Shown here piece after piece: positions 23,501-35,574 of a stretch of 64,000 nucleotides of DNA. The translations under genes and the position numbers were made by a program. The stretch lies in the NCBI GenBank assembly GCA_903813345.2, contig CAIIXF020000010.1:23231740-23295739 (forward strand), read 5' to 3'. The notes under the pieces were generated by a model, which made no database searches, had not been told where the DNA came from, and saw only the letters and a list, made by a program, of their open reading frames with translations. Each line of letters starts with the position of its first letter. Within the stretch, counting starts at the first letter, position 1. The stretch comes from Owenia fusiformis. Taxonomy: Eukaryota; Annelida; Polychaeta; Sabellida; Oweniidae.

Positions 23501-26500
23501 TTGGATGCATTGATTCACTTTCTAGTGCCACATGTTTCCAACTTAATGCTGCAAAATGATTACATTGACTATGCCTGCTTTCCTCTATTTTGAAGGGGTA
23601 AGGGCACTATATAACGTCATATTTAAATTACAAAAAAGTGATTCATCATTATAAAAGCTGTATTACAATATTACACAAACCTTGGAAATGTTCTTAGAAT
23701 ACTATTTTGAGCTGTTTAATCTGTCACTTCTACTGATCTGTCACCTTTTGCCTGAAGCTACGAATGCAAATTAGACGAGACTTAAAAATGTACATTTTCA
23801 GATCAAAATTGAGACAAAAAGTCCAATATCTCTGGATTCAGTTGTCATAGATTGATGAATTATGGCTTGTAAGAAAGGTCTTCTTACATATTTTATGGAT
23901 ATATACAGAATATCACATCATTTTGAGTGATATCATTTTTATAGCTGAGTTGATAGCAAATATCAACATGAGTGAGCAAAGCGAATGAGTGTTGATATTT
24001 GATATCTACGAGGCGATAAAATGATATCACGAGAAATTATGTGATATTGGGTTTATCCCATGATTACAATCACCTTGTGATGTTCTGATCCAATTTCCAG
24101 GACATTGGCAGACAATATAAACTAGAAATTAGAATATCAATTGAATATTTGAAACACTTTATTTTAACAATTAAAAGTATATAACATGATATTATTATAT
24201 AGTTCGTCATAAATACCATTTTTTAATAGTTAGTTAGCAGCCTTCTAATCAAATTACATGTATATACACAATCGTAATTCAATACACCAATGAAACTTAA
24301 AGAGAATAAATTAACGGACCTATTTTCTCAAAAGAGAATAAATTATCTGACCTAATTTCTAACAATATTGTGACACGAAATGCAAATGTGATATCACACG
24401 GATATGCGTGAGATAAACGATATCACACGCATATGAGTTTGATAAACGATTTTCTGGAAAATATCACACGGATTTCAATAATATCAGAAATATCAATAGA
24501 TGTTATTGTACAGATAACACATTAATCGTGGGATATATCAGAATATCAAATATATTCAAGTTCACAAGGCTCCATCCTCCGATCACAGGGCTTCAAAATC
24601 CAGAATATCTTCTTTCTTTTTACCCCCTGCTATAACCAAGTTGGACGCGCCCGATTAAACTGAATCACGTGATCTAATTATGCGCCGATGACGTATACAT
24701 GATTGCTGTCGCAGTGTTGCGACAGCCAATCAAATTGCGAGTTCTTAATCGGGGAAATGCTAACTGCTTATAGCAGGGGGAAGAAGGAGGTACGGATTCT
24801 GGACACCTGCTTAGGAGGATGCAAGGCTCTGATACAGCATTTTGATTGTGTGTGGCTGTATCCATGGTGACCTTTAACTCACTCAAAAATGGGTTAAACC
24901 CCAAAATTGGCTACTCTTAAGGACTCATAATGTTTCAGAGGGTCCAAAGGAACATTTTGACAAAGGTTCCATTGATGTACCACCTGGTGGTAGCCCCAAA
25001 TTTGTCACTTAAGAGTTGCCTTTTTGTGACCCACATCTACTAATTACAGGCCTCAAACCTTTTGTTCTCGAGATGTCTTATAAATGTTTGCTAGCTCCTA
25101 GCATAACGTATATTTTCATTATCTACAAAGAAACCCCCTGGGTGAACATTATTTTAGCTGATAACGTGGTTGATCCTAAAAATCTATAAGTGGGACTCCC
25201 TTTATAGAAGCGTTGAACTGAATTTACACTTCTAAATGCTGAAATTGATAGTTTATCCATACATTTTAAGAAAATAGGTATATAAAGAATTACTCAGATG
25301 CGAGTTGGTAGTTACCAGTTTCGCAACCAGGTGGCTGATTCGGGGGGAATAACATGCACACTATGCAGACAGAGCCTGTGGGAAATATTGGGTGCGGAGC
25401 AAATGAGCGGAGGGTGCGGAGCTAACGGTCATTTTTGAATTTAAATTTGGGATATTTCTGAAACTAAGCCGTTTTGGGACTTCAAATATACCAAGATATG
25501 TGTATTTGACACCAAATATCAATACAATTGTGAAAATAGTAGCGCAATTCATTCTATAGCGACGCAGTGTGCCTTCAACCTTTCCCAGACCTGTAGATTC
25601 CAAATATGACATCAGTTTGACTTAATTTTGAATTTTTAATGACGTAAATCAAGATTTTTCTACTAGCATCTAGGCTATTTGGGGGGGGGGGCATAAGGGC
25701 TTGATATTTGACTAACTACAGACATACTAGTTTCATCAGTCAATATATTTTTGTTTCTATATGGAATTCGTGTACTTTTTCATTGAACAGGTTTTGGACC
25801 ATTCGGTAACCACTATGTGAATGCCAGTTGGCTTGCAGTCCAAGAACTGGAAAAACTTGGTCTCAGAGAAGATATTGAGCTGATAACCTTCGAGATACCT
25901 GTAAAATATGCCTCAGTTAAGACAATATTACCTGAACTATGGGAGAAACACAATCCTATGGTAAGTGATCTAGGTTTTTCTGGGAATAAATATATTTTGT
26001 AAGAAATCAAAACACAGCTGCATGTACTATGTACATTTTTGATTTTGAAATCAATATTTGAGGTTCTGTTCATTCCTCAAGTGGAATATAGAAGTATTTC
26101 GTAAAATTACAAAACAATTATTGATTTAGAGGTCTACATATTGAAATACATGTTATAAAAACATAAATTTCTTTTTATATTTGATTTAAATTTAACCATT
26201 TTACATGTACACACAGTAGTGTACATTGTCCTCTCAAGCATTAAAACATTGGGTTAATACTTTTCCCTGTTAATAATGAAAAAGTTATGTGCTACTCTGC
26301 CAAACATCTTTTTGCATGGATGTGTTTTCATTTATTGTTAAAGCAGGTAACATTTTGATTTAGCACCACCAAAAATCATGACACTAGCTCATGTTCATAT
26401 TGTTCTGAATTCAAAGCAATTTGCCCTTCAAAAAAATGGAATCATCAAGGATTATATAAGGACCCATTGAGTATGTACTTGTGCATTTACTTAACACCAC

Positions 26501-27693
26501 ATGACTAATAAATGGTGAATAAGTGATTTGGAATGTCTTAAATATATAATATTTGACATTATTAGATAAACGTTAGCATAGAGTTACCTAAATGTACTTA
26601 TAGCTGGCTGGAATCCCTTGAATAACCAAGTTATTAATTGTTTTTATCATTTTAAATTTGGCACACCCATTGTCGCAATACTAAAGCTCAATTTGAAATT
26701 TTTCTTGAAAACAAGTTTTTCATGTTTTGAAGTTTCGCCAAATATCGTGACTTACGATTCAAATTTTATCTTGTTTTATATAGTACAGTGTACTCTACAG
26801 TTTGAGTCAATAAATTTGGACTCACTCCATTTTTAATTTGTCTATAGTACCCCTAACATCGGAAAAACATAACCATTAAATTTTAGGTACAGTCTTCCAT
26901 AGTTTAATAAATTTCTTACCTGAACTTGTAGATTTGTAGCATGAGGGCATTTTAAACATTGTATGTTTTAGCTTATGATTCATGTTGGTGTATCAGGGAT
27001 TGCTAAATCACTTACATTTGAACAACAAGCCCACAATGACGGCTATGATAAATATGATGTTGACAACTGTCACCCTGACAGTGAATGCTGTATTGAAGGG
27101 GGCGACCAGTGCCTTGTATCGCAAATAGATATGAACAGAGTGGTCGAAGCTGTCAATAATTCAACAAAATGTAGCGTCCAATCTATTGTTTCTACAGACC
27201 CTGGAAGGTGGGTGTTTTTTATTAGTATTATTGTCGTCAAGATAATTTTATTCATGAATAATATGTTGAGAGCAAGCCAAGTCAGACTCATGGTAAATTA
27301 GACATAAAATATGATGAAAACATCATCAATGAGACTACATCAATGTTCCCATGTGGAATGTAATGAGACAATCGGCAATTTAGAAAAGATATATATTTGG
27401 TGTTCACATTGACATTTTTCACGTCCCCAAGTTGTCATTTAATTCTGGTGTCATGAACACTGATACTATACATCTCCCACTTGATTGTTTTATAATATGT
27501 ATGTCTGTTATATTTCAGGTATTTATGTGACTTCTCCTTTTATACATCTCTCCACATCAACCGATCCTGCTCAGCCTTCATACATGTACCACCTATAGCT
27601 AAGCCTTATTCTGCCTTACAGCTGGCAGAGGGTATCAAAGTAGGCATATTGGACATGTTGGAACAATTGAACACTACATGTGAATGTGATTAG
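20529..27693 (+). CDS. PGPEP1: Pyroglutamyl-peptidase I, 4 coding exons
   Basis: Coding exons 20529-20592, 25791-25960, 26972-27207 and 27519-27693 join in phase to 645 nt, or 214 residues (human 209). All introns are GT-AG. The protein is a cytosolic Cys peptidase (family C15) that removes N-terminal pyroglutamate from peptides. Visible features: VVVTGFGPFGNHYVNASW near the N-terminus, and the catalytic triad Glu95 (LTFEQQAHN), Cys160 (GRYLCDFSFYTSL) and His179 (SAFIHVPPI), matching human E85, C149 and H168. An in-frame TAA directly before GCT-ATG supports the start. Nothing is missing, so it should be active. Intron 1 is about 5.2 kb and full of repeats. Confidence 0.95.
20612..20770. repeat. 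Dispersed repeat (also at 29825-29965, inverted)
   Basis: ATTCTCATTTTCA...ACCAAAATTGGTCAAAATATGCC and a GGTGCAAAT motif recur in reverse orientation at 29825-29965 and, weakly, near 2215-2255. Ends are not defined. Confidence 0.55.
22907..22920 (+). promoter_or_regulatory. CTCF-like motif, left arm
   Basis: CCACCAGGGGGCAC is a near-perfect match to the vertebrate/fly CTCF core (CCACNAGGGGGC). It lies in the left arm of the foldback element; the right arm carries the mirrored version. Confidence 0.4.
23130..23915. repeat. Inner palindrome of the foldback element
   Basis: Arms of about 345 bases (23130-23475, 23560-23915) with an 85-base loop; CCTACCCCTTCAAAATTAAG and its mirrored partner flank the loop. 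Such a structure would form a long RNA hairpin in the PGPEP1 pre-mRNA. Confidence 0.85.
23917..24535. mobile_element. GATATCA-rich insertion in the foldback element
   Basis: Asymmetric between the mirrored arms. GGATATAT(A)CAGAATATCA occurs at both edges like a long target duplication. Inside, GGGTTTATCCCATGATTA and TTAATCGTGGGATATA form short inverted ends (about 24051 and 24535). Many GATATCA(C) words. Confidence 0.55.
24573..24821. mobile_element. 249-bp TIR element with 8-bp TSD
   Basis: Ends CATCCTCC and GGAGGATG, with inverted similarity continuing through a CCCCCTGCTATAA block. Exact 8-bp duplication CAAGGCTC on both sides (24565-24572, 24822-24829). The mirrored left arm of the host foldback element (near 23120) has a single GAGCCTTG, the empty site. 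The centre holds a GCTGTCGCA / TGCGACAGC hairpin. Confidence 0.9.
24978..24990 (-). promoter_or_regulatory. CTCF-like motif, right arm
   Basis: Minus-strand CCACCAGGTGGTAC, facing the left-arm motif. One core base (C to T) is weaker than in the left arm. Confidence 0.3.
25297..25345. repeat. 50-bp dispersed block, second copy
   Basis: CAGATGCGAGTTGGTAGTTA and the following ACCAGGTGGCT match 13155-13197 at about 85%. Confidence 0.65.
25791..25960 (+). CDS. PGPEP1: PGPEP1 coding exon 2
   Basis: Acceptor TTGAACAG, donor GTAAGT. Encodes GFGPFGNHYVNASWLAVQEL through to LWEKHNPM. Confidence 0.95.
26972..27207 (+). CDS. PGPEP1: PGPEP1 coding exon 3
   Basis: Acceptor ATGTTTTAG, donor GTGGGT. Encodes LMIHVGVSGIAKSLTFEQQ with the catalytic Glu, and ends two bases into the Arg of PGRYLC. 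Confidence 0.95.
27519..27693 (+). CDS. PGPEP1: PGPEP1 coding exon 4
   Basis: Acceptor TTATATTTCAG. Encodes YLCDFSFYTSL with the catalytic Cys, SAFIHVPPI with the catalytic His, and a C-terminus rich in Cys (TTCECD) before TAG. Confidence 0.95.
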
Positions 27694-28200
27694 TATAAGG
27701 TACAGACTACAGATAGAAATAATAAGGTCCCAGGGGTTAAGCTAAGGGCTGATTAACTTTTGATATTGGTCAGCTGATTTTTTAATTTGATCTAGGAAAA
27801 TAACAAAGCTTATGAGGGGATATTGTAATGTACCTTTAATCTGATTGGTTCCTAGACTTATTGGTATTTGGTATACCCTACTTCTTCAAACATTTAATTT
27901 CAAACGTGTTTTTATTAAGTAAAAGTATCTATCGTCAGCTTGAAATGTTCATTGTGAAAAATAGGCAAATATTTTCTATCCAAGTGTACTTTTGTTAACA
28001 TATTTTTGGCTTGTTTTCAAAAGTAGCGGTTGTTTTTATGTATCATCCCATTTATAGCTAAGGGCCAGAAGTATATGTAATTCTGATCCTAAATTAACAA
28101 AAAAATTTTTAAAGGAGCACTTTTCAAGTGATTTTAGGCCGAAGTTTTCAAATGCGAACCCGCGAACATTTTTTGTCACTTCCTGTTTTGTCATTTCCTG
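27694..28200. other. 3' flank of PGPEP1
   Basis: No further gene. I see no canonical AATAAA close to the stop; AATAATAA at about 27719 is the nearest weak candidate. Confidence 0.35.
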
Positions 28201-28204
28201 TTAA

Positions 28205-29035
28205 AGTCCCCGTTTAAAGTTTAAACCACTTTGGCTTATATTGTAGTCTTACCCAATGTTATCAAAGTGTGATATGTGAAACTTTTTTTTTTAATTTCAA
28301 AAAGTGGTTTTTGATAGACTTTTTGTTCAAAAATTTGTGAATTTATTTAAAACTAACTTTTAGAGGTCACATATATCTTTTAATTAGCCACAATTCATAC
28401 CAATGCATAGCATTCATCCTTGCATGTTTTTTGCTGAAAAAATTAAGAAAATCGGTTCATAAATAAGCGAGACATGAACTTATCAGTGCAAGAAAATGGT
28501 TCCGAGAAAAATGCATTTCAAAATTTTAGTTCTCATAGAAACCAATGGTACAATGATATCTAAATCATAATATATTTTTCCTTTTAACCTAATTAGACAA
28601 TCAACATTGATTGATTATTGAAGTCTAGCATATTGAGAAAAGATAGACATCGAAAAAAAAATTTCAATTTTTTTCAAAAAGTTTTTGGTACCTTTGTGAC
28701 ATCACTAATGTTTCAAAATATTTTTGATATGCTAAAACATTGAAGTGGCCCATTAAATATGGCATTTTATTATTGAAATAGTGTGTCCTTTGTTCAATCT
28801 TTGCATTGGTGTTAAAAGGATAATCTTTTTTGAAATGCATTAAGAAATATTTGATAATTAAAAAATTTCAATTTTTTTTGAAAAATGGCGGGAAATTTGA
28901 ATATTTGAGAAATGAAATGCTCACAACTTTTTTTTCAAAAACTTTTTTTTTCAAAAATCTCTAAAATAACTTTTTAAGTCATGACAAATAGTAAATGAAT
29001 GATAAAAAAATATTTTCAAACTTTAGACGGGGACT
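28205..29035. mobile_element. TTAA-flanked TIR element
   Basis: AGTCCCCGT(T/C)TAAAGTTT in inverted orientation at both ends, with TTAA directly outside (28201-28204, 29036-29039). TTAA suggests a piggyBac-type target, although the terminal CCC of classical piggyBac is not at the very end; a TA-target mariner-like reading (TAAAGTCCCC) is the alternative. Non-coding, poly-T rich. Confidence 0.75.
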
Positions 29036-29824
29036 TTAAGTTTCACTGCACCTTAACTGAGTTGCCTTTTAAAATGCCAAAATAGGATCAGAATGACAGA
29101 TACAGCCCCTTTTAAATTCAATCATTTGACTTTTTTGCACAGGCCTATTATACAAGTTTTATGCCCATGTTTCTTAAAAAACTCTGCCAAGTTTAAGACG
29201 TCATGAAAGCAAGGTCTGATGTATTGGCAACACTTAACTATGAATTAGAATTGACTTTGAGCTTTATTCAGATAGATGCGGTCCAAAAGAAACAGGATAT
29301 TGCCAAGATCCAAAATACAAAATTTTGATAAATACCATTTTGTAACTTAGAACCCTGAGTCTCAGAGGCCAGTGGTAGTAACCAGCCTCTTAAAAGGACA
29401 AACACATGTACAGCACATGCTTATAACATCTTTATGACCTCAGAAGTAGCAGTCATCAGATTTGAGTTTGAATATGAAATAAAGGCTAGCATTTTTTTGA
29501 GGCATGAAGTTTTGTTATTGCAATTTTGATCAGGTAGCTGAAATGTGATCCATCTATTCCGGGTAAGGATGGCATCAAAATATCAATGTCTGATGGGAAA
29601 CTAAATAAAAGATTGGGGGGAAATGCATGTTTTAGTTCCTCTCGGAAATCTTTCAACATTTCAATGTTTTCCAAATGTGAAAATGAATTGCTTCCTACCC
29701 CATTCAAATACTACAATAGAACATAAAACAGATCATAAATTATGATTTATTCAAAAATAATGATAGATATCCACCAGCATTTAAGCAAGTGGGCATAGCA
29801 ACCACCTAAAATTTTGAAAATAGG

Positions 29825-29965
29825 CTTGCATACACCTGAAAATCTATTTTAACACACTTGAAAATGAGAAAATTGGCATATTTTGACCTATATTGGTCTG
29901 AAAATGAGAATTTTGCACCCACTTGAGAAAAATTCCTTTGGAGAAATGGAGATCACTTGAAATTT
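29825..29965. repeat. Dispersed repeat, inverted relative to 20612-20770
   Basis: GAGAAAATTGGCATATTTTG and GCACCCACTTGAGAAAAATT mirror the sequence in PGPEP1 intron 1. Confidence 0.55.
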
Positions 29966-29970
29966 TAGAC

Positions 29971-30618
29971 CATTGCACAGAATTGGTCGAATAGCCGATA
30001 GATGTTACGTCGTAACTAAAATCGTGACGTAATTTCACTAAAAAATATGTGGCTCGACATAAAGTGTAAATGCCCGATTCCGAAATGTAATATTCTGTTA
30101 GTTACCATTTGAATGGCCCTTGTTCAATAAAAAGGGAAAGAATATACCATTTAATTGTCATGTTAATTTTATTTTCGCATTTTTAATGAGCTGTCATTGG
30201 AAATAGCTCTTTGTAAATAAGTCCAAAGCATCCCTGTGCACCCAAGAATGGCGTCACGCTTGAATTCATGCTGATTTTATCACTTTTTCAAAACAAATGG
30301 GCCGAAAAGTTAGAGGTATGCGGACCCTATTCTAAATGGAATCAAACAGATCTACCTTTAAAGTTACAGAAACCTGAGATTATATGCTTTGAAGTTTGCA
30401 AATGTACATCGATTGAAACATGTTAAATCAAAAGAAATTGATGTCTAGTTAAGAATGTCTAGTTATAGAAACCTGATATTACTAAGGTGTCAAACCAGCA
30501 CCACTCGCACAGTAAGCGTTCAAAAAATGTCTCCATTATAAATCCCATAGGCTTTGAAAAACCGGAAGTAATGGTTCTGTGCATGCGTAGTGAAATATTT
30601 GACAAATTCTGTGCAATG
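29971..30618 (+). mobile_element. 650-bp TIR element R, copy 1
   Basis: CATTGCACAGAATT at the left and its reverse complement at 30605-30618 form the ends. The interior includes two related blocks containing CGGCCAA / TTGGGCCG near 30300. A second copy in the opposite orientation occupies 63352 to the window end. Confidence 0.8.
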
Positions 30619-33600
30619 CCATACCCAAGGAAATAAAAGTGGTGTCAGTTTCCTACCAGGCATTGATATTTTGATCACACACCTAAGGCTAGATCAAAGG
30701 AATATCTCTCATGCTCTCTTTTGAAGAACCGAAATCACATTTTTTAAAAGGGTAGTTTGTTACACGAATTTATGAAATGTTTTGACAGCTGATTTAAACT
30801 TGAAGAAGCCTTTTTTGAACACAACTTGTGGACTACTCACCGGGCCAACCAATATGCAGTGCAATATTCACATGGACAGATAATAGAAAAATTGGCAAAA
30901 TGAATGAACAAAATAAACATGTCTGATTGCTACTTGATTTGACATTTCTATCAAACATTGCGTTTTTATCCCCTTTACATTATATTGTCACATCTTTTTG
31001 GCTTTCACTATTTGGAATATTAAGTCAAACACAGATATGTTACATTGATAAGGATGTTGTCAGTACTGCATCCAAGAACCCTTTGTAAAACAATTGAACT
31101 TTTAGAGATCTTATTAGCAGCAAAACTGTAAATTCATCTTTATAGTCAGAGTGTGACCTTACATGTAGCAACACAGGAATGCCAAGTATGGATAAACTAC
31201 ATGTTCTCTCTTTTGACAGTACATTATGTCAGACCACATAAAAAGAGTGCAATAATTTTGCTTGCATGCTAACTTTAATTATTATGTTAGGCAGCAAGAT
31301 ACAGTTAGTTTGATTTTAGTGTGAATTCCAATGTGCATATATTTTACAATTATTATGCACTGTCAATATATGATGTGTACATGTATATGTTTCAATGGAA
31401 ATAAAGATAGTTAATTTATTACATACAGAAATATGTTCAATGTTAATATGATTTTTTTAATAATTGAGTAATTAAACTGGTCCTAACTAAAATACCCCAA
31501 ATAGAAATAAATTATTGTGAGACCTTTACCTGTTTGATAAAAAAATATATTTATTTGTTTTGATGCTCGATCGATGAAAACACATTTGATGCATATCTTG
31601 ATAATATAAGAAACATTGATTTACAATTGATCGTCAGAGATTTTTATCTACTTCAATTAAATAATATGTAAAATATATATGTGTTTTAATCTAAGGGACC
31701 GCCCCCCCCCCCCTTCCCCTTGGGTGGGCCCAGAAAAAAAATATTGGTGTCTTTCTATTTCATTCTTGAACTGGTTGATACTTTCAACATATTGTTACCA
31801 AGGACATTTTTTCTCACATCAAGTCTGCTATATCTCACTCTATGTATAGTCTGTCGTGACTTCATGGATGTGTGTGCGAACGGTTCGCGAGTCTTTCCAC
31901 TTCGGATTTATAATGATACTTGTTTTTTTGTTTTTAACGTATTTTATAAATAAAAAAAAATATGATACTTGTAACATAGTTTTAGACTTTGTATCTTCTT
32001 GAAACTTGTCCTTAACCATCAATGATGAAAGACGATTTAATTCTCCAAATAGCTCATTCATGCGATTTTGTGTCTCGAAAAATGATGTGTGGGCGAACGA
32101 AACGAATTTCACGAAGGATGTGTTGGCGATTGAAGGAATAAATAATGATAGGCCATTCAATATTGTCAAATTTAGCACGATGATGTCTTACAAAGCACGA
32201 ACTGATCGGTGAGTGCATTTGTACTGACATTCTGCTCAACTCTCTAAAGCAGAAATCTTGATATTTTATCCAAACTCTTCATGTGCAATTCATTTATTGG
32301 TAAGCTTCTTAAAGAAAATATTGAATTTTCAAAAAATCGATTTATTTTCTAGATCTTATACATTGACGGCACAAAAGCGGGCGTTTTTCCACTTGCATGG
32401 TTTATCTTACTGGTTTCATTGAAAAGAGAAAGTTGCTTGAGAAAAGAAGATTTTCTGCCCATTTATGAGAGTCCATAGTAGGACAATCTACTTTTTAATA
32501 CAATGAGCATATGAGATACATGTTACGTAGACAAAGTTCAAATTATAATTTCTCAAATCTCAGCCCATCGAATCCGCACATCCAATCTGATCATTCTGTC
32601 CCATTCAAAAAGTTCCCGTCGGCTTATATAGTGAGACAAATATCGCATGAATGAAAACAATATCAATTAGATCATAAATCAATTTTTCTCTTTAACTCAG
32701 ACACAATATTTTCAGAGTAACTGGGTCATTGATTCTCTCATATGATATAAAAATTTTAGATGCTGGTAATGAACATTTCTGAAGTTATGGTTGCTGTGGT
32801 AACCTCAATAACGCTATAACGGGACAGGGTAAAATTTGTGAAGTTTGAAATTGGACTTCTTTTGAACAAATGATCGAAACCCCATTACAAGGTTACGTAA
32901 TTCTACAAATGTCTATTTTAACAATAACTGCTGTTAATATTCTCTTCTCATAAGTGTGAAATCATTATAAATCCTGTTTGATACAGAAAACATGAACGCT
33001 GCTTGATACATTAGACAAGTGATAAACACACAAATTGCTTCCTGTTCAACTACGTAAAGCAATTCAGAAAAAGCGACCGAACAGAGCCAAAGATTCAAAC
33101 AAGTTTGCTTCAGACACACATAAATTGGAATTCCAGGATTATTTTTATATAATATGAATCTTTAAGAAGTTCAACAAATCACAAAAATAATGTTTAGAAT
33201 ATGGTAAAAAGTTGTTTTTTACACATGTCATTCTGACTCTTAAAATGAGACATTTTCACATATTTTCACAAAACCTTGAATAAAACCTTGATTTTGTAGA
33301 TATACTTACATTGAATTGTCGGTATAAATCTACATTGTGTCTGAGCATAATAACCTTCACTAAGCAGCTCAACCATGCAGAGATACTTTGTAATCCTATT
33401 GTTTCGAAAGGCACCCTATTGTGTTCTTGTTTTTTAGAATGAATGACCTTCTGCAGTCACTGACAGATTGAGGTGCTTCCGCAGGTCAGACCCCCTCTGA
33501 TTTCACCTTTATTGTTTAGTATTGACATAATTGCATAGTTCAAACATGAAATGAGAGTCCTGGCTGCGGAAGATATACAATGTGAAAGTATAGCAAAAAA

Positions 33601-33639
33601 ATTAGTTTAATAAAGGAGGCCATATTGGATCTGCCAGAC
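30619..33639. other. Intergenic region without a supported gene
   Basis: Mostly AT-rich. A C-run at 31699-31711 next to GGGTGGGCCC looks like a MITE end. Between 31962 and 32212 both strands are open: the minus frame is helix-rich and Ser/Phe-rich, the plus frame ends at GATCG-GTGAGT. I cannot choose between them or recognise either. Around 33460-33540 is a 60-base stretch resembling the SPLLFSI block of a LINE reverse transcriptase, too short to call. Confidence 0.4.
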
Positions 33640-34510
33640 ACCAAGGCAACGAACTATCAGAAAAGTATCAAATGGGTCGATTTACTTTTGATTTATCAGT
33701 CATTCATGCCTCTGAAGAGGATACGTTGCAGAGGGACTGAATATTGATATCCATTTAGTCATTAAAGGGACGCTGTTTGTAAGGTAGTTCTCATGATAAT
33801 GAACACTAAAATGTTTTAAACAAAGAATCAAATGGGTCAATCTTCTTTTGATTCATCAGTCATGCCTATCTCTTGAGATGATATGTTGAAGAGACACTGA
33901 ATTAATATCCATTTAGCCATTAAAGGGACACTCCGTGTAAGTTAGTTCTCACCCAAAGAAACAAATAGGCCAATCTATCTCTGATCGATCATTCATGCAG
34001 GCCCCTGAAGATGATACATTGTATATTGCAGAGGGACTGAGTTATTATTTATTCAGCCATTAAAGGGACATTGCTTGTAAGATAGTTCTCATCCTAATGA
34101 AAACTAAACAATTTTGACAAACAATCAAAGGGTCAATATACTTTTGATTCATCTGTCATGCTTGCCCCTGAATGTGATATATTGCTGAGGGACTGAATCA
34201 ATATCCATGTGACCCATTTAAAGAGACACTGCTTGTAAGGTAGTTCTCAACCAAAGAGGCTGATGGGTCAATCTATTTTTGTCCTTCATTCAATTGCATA
34301 CCCCTGAAGATGATATATTGCTGAGGGACTAAATCAATATCCATGTAGCTGTTTAAAGGGACATTTCATGTAAGGTAGTTCTCACCAAAAGAAACAAAAG
34401 GGTCAATCTATTTTTGATGCCTGACCCAAAAGATGATATATTGCTGAAAGACGGAATCTATATCCATTTAGCCATTAAAGGGATACTGCTTGTAAGATAG
34501 TTCTCATCAA
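33640..34510. repeat. Degenerate tandem array, about 145-bp unit, ~6 copies
   Basis: The block AAAGGGACACTGCTTGTAAG followed by (G/A)TAGTTCTCA recurs near 33770, 33926, 34068, 34225, 34361 and 34481 (spacings about 120-157). Each unit also carries a GATGATATATTGC...GAGGGACTGAAT stretch. Units differ by indels, so the array is old. Confidence 0.88.
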
Positions 34511-34659
34511 AAGTAAAACTAAAATATTTTACTTCATAATAATTATATTTCATACAATGGATACATTAAAAATACTTCCACTTGTTTGATAGCAAAACAA
34601 AAGTTTCAAATTCTCCTGCATGTACCTTTTCAATTTTATACCAATTTTATTGAATACCT

Positions 34660-34900
34660 AGGTTTTGTGTTTTCAATATGTTGCCATTTGTGTCCTACCT
34701 TTGATAATGATGTTTAATATGTCCTCTAAATTGAATATCCTAGGTTAAACCTACTGCATACCAACTGAGGTGATAATGGTACTTTTGCTGAGATTCAAGA
34801 TTAAGATTCATAGATATATTGCATTTTAGGGGTTATTTTATGATTTGTGTTTTCAATATGTTGCCCTTTGTGTCCTACCTTAATGATAGTTTGATATATT
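34660..34900. repeat. Two-copy direct repeat, about 175-bp period
   Basis: TTGTGTTTTCAATATGTTGC and the following CTTTGTGTCCTACCTT occur at about 34665 and 34840 with few changes. Confidence 0.8.
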
Positions 34901-35134
34901 GATTGATTCATTTTGATTGAATGGTCAATATACTTAAAATAGTCATGAGTGAAGACTAGCATACCCATAACCTGATATTTAGAATGATTTGCATAGTCTA
35001 ACTTAAATGCACTGAATGACCTTAGTTTAATCCTTATGACCTAATTTTGTTTTGGATGTGTTCATAATTGATAAAAGTAACTATTTCCATGTTATATTCA
35101 ATGAAACCTTTGGGGGCATCTTTAGGTTCATGGG

Positions 35135-35300
35135 GTAACGGATCCTTTTGAGCATGCTCCAAGTTCTGGAGGACCTACCCGTTCGAGTACGTTCATGAAG
35201 TTTGTAAATAGACCCTAAACGGTTCCAAGTACGCCCAATCCGTTCGTACACAGTTTACGCTCTTTTTGAGAATATAGTGATAACTAGTTTTGTTTGATAG
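35135..35300. mobile_element. Solo end of the GAACG-rich element
   Basis: Reads like the reverse complement of 49135-49270 at about 85% (GAGGACCTACCCGTTCGAGT, GTCCGTTCGTACACAGTT), ending at a degraded ...TTTGATAG terminus. The rest of the element is absent. Confidence 0.75.
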
Positions 35301-35339
35301 TAAACTTTTGTTAACATTCGCCAAAACGTAAAATAGAAA

Positions 35340-35530
35340 AGTTGTCACAACTTTTTAAAACCTGGATTATGGAACCAATTTCATTTGTCGGCTACTGATA
35401 TTTGAGTTGTACACGAACTGAACAGGTCAGATAGTGTCATTCGTAATAACCTTATTCACCAGTTAAAGACATCCAATCCAAGGCCAGGTGTTACTACGGA
35501 ATGGCTCATACCCGGATGTTTTGAATGAAC
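35340..35530. repeat. Host duplication, copy 1
   Basis: GTTGTCACAACTTTTTAAAA through to GCTCATACCCGGATG aligns with 35550-35580 plus 39193-39305 and 39541-39670, i.e. copy 2 split by the LINE and by a MITE. Confidence 0.7.
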
Positions 35531-35574
35531 CAACGTTTATGAGGAGAAACGTTGTCATAACTTTTTAAAACTTC

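Larger units (their letters stand above)
22785..25105. mobile_element. Large foldback element in PGPEP1 intron 1
   Basis: Outer arms 22785-23160 and 24530-25105 are reverse complements over most of their length (GGGAGCTAGCAAACATTTAT at the left, mirrored at the right). Inside them lie a second palindrome (23130-23915), an insertion (about 23917-24535) and, in the right arm, a 249-bp element (24573-24821). No coding capacity. The left arm shows where the right arm was interrupted. Confidence 0.82.

Noticed and set aside
31840-32212. Two overlapping frames on opposite strands, one ending at a GTGAGT donor
   Set aside because: Neither is recognisable and the evidence does not favour one strand. 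Kept only as a note in the intergenic entry.
33460-33540. Short stretch resembling the SPLLFSI block of a reverse transcriptase
   Set aside because: About 60 bases with no supporting motifs on either side; chance or an unplaceable relic.
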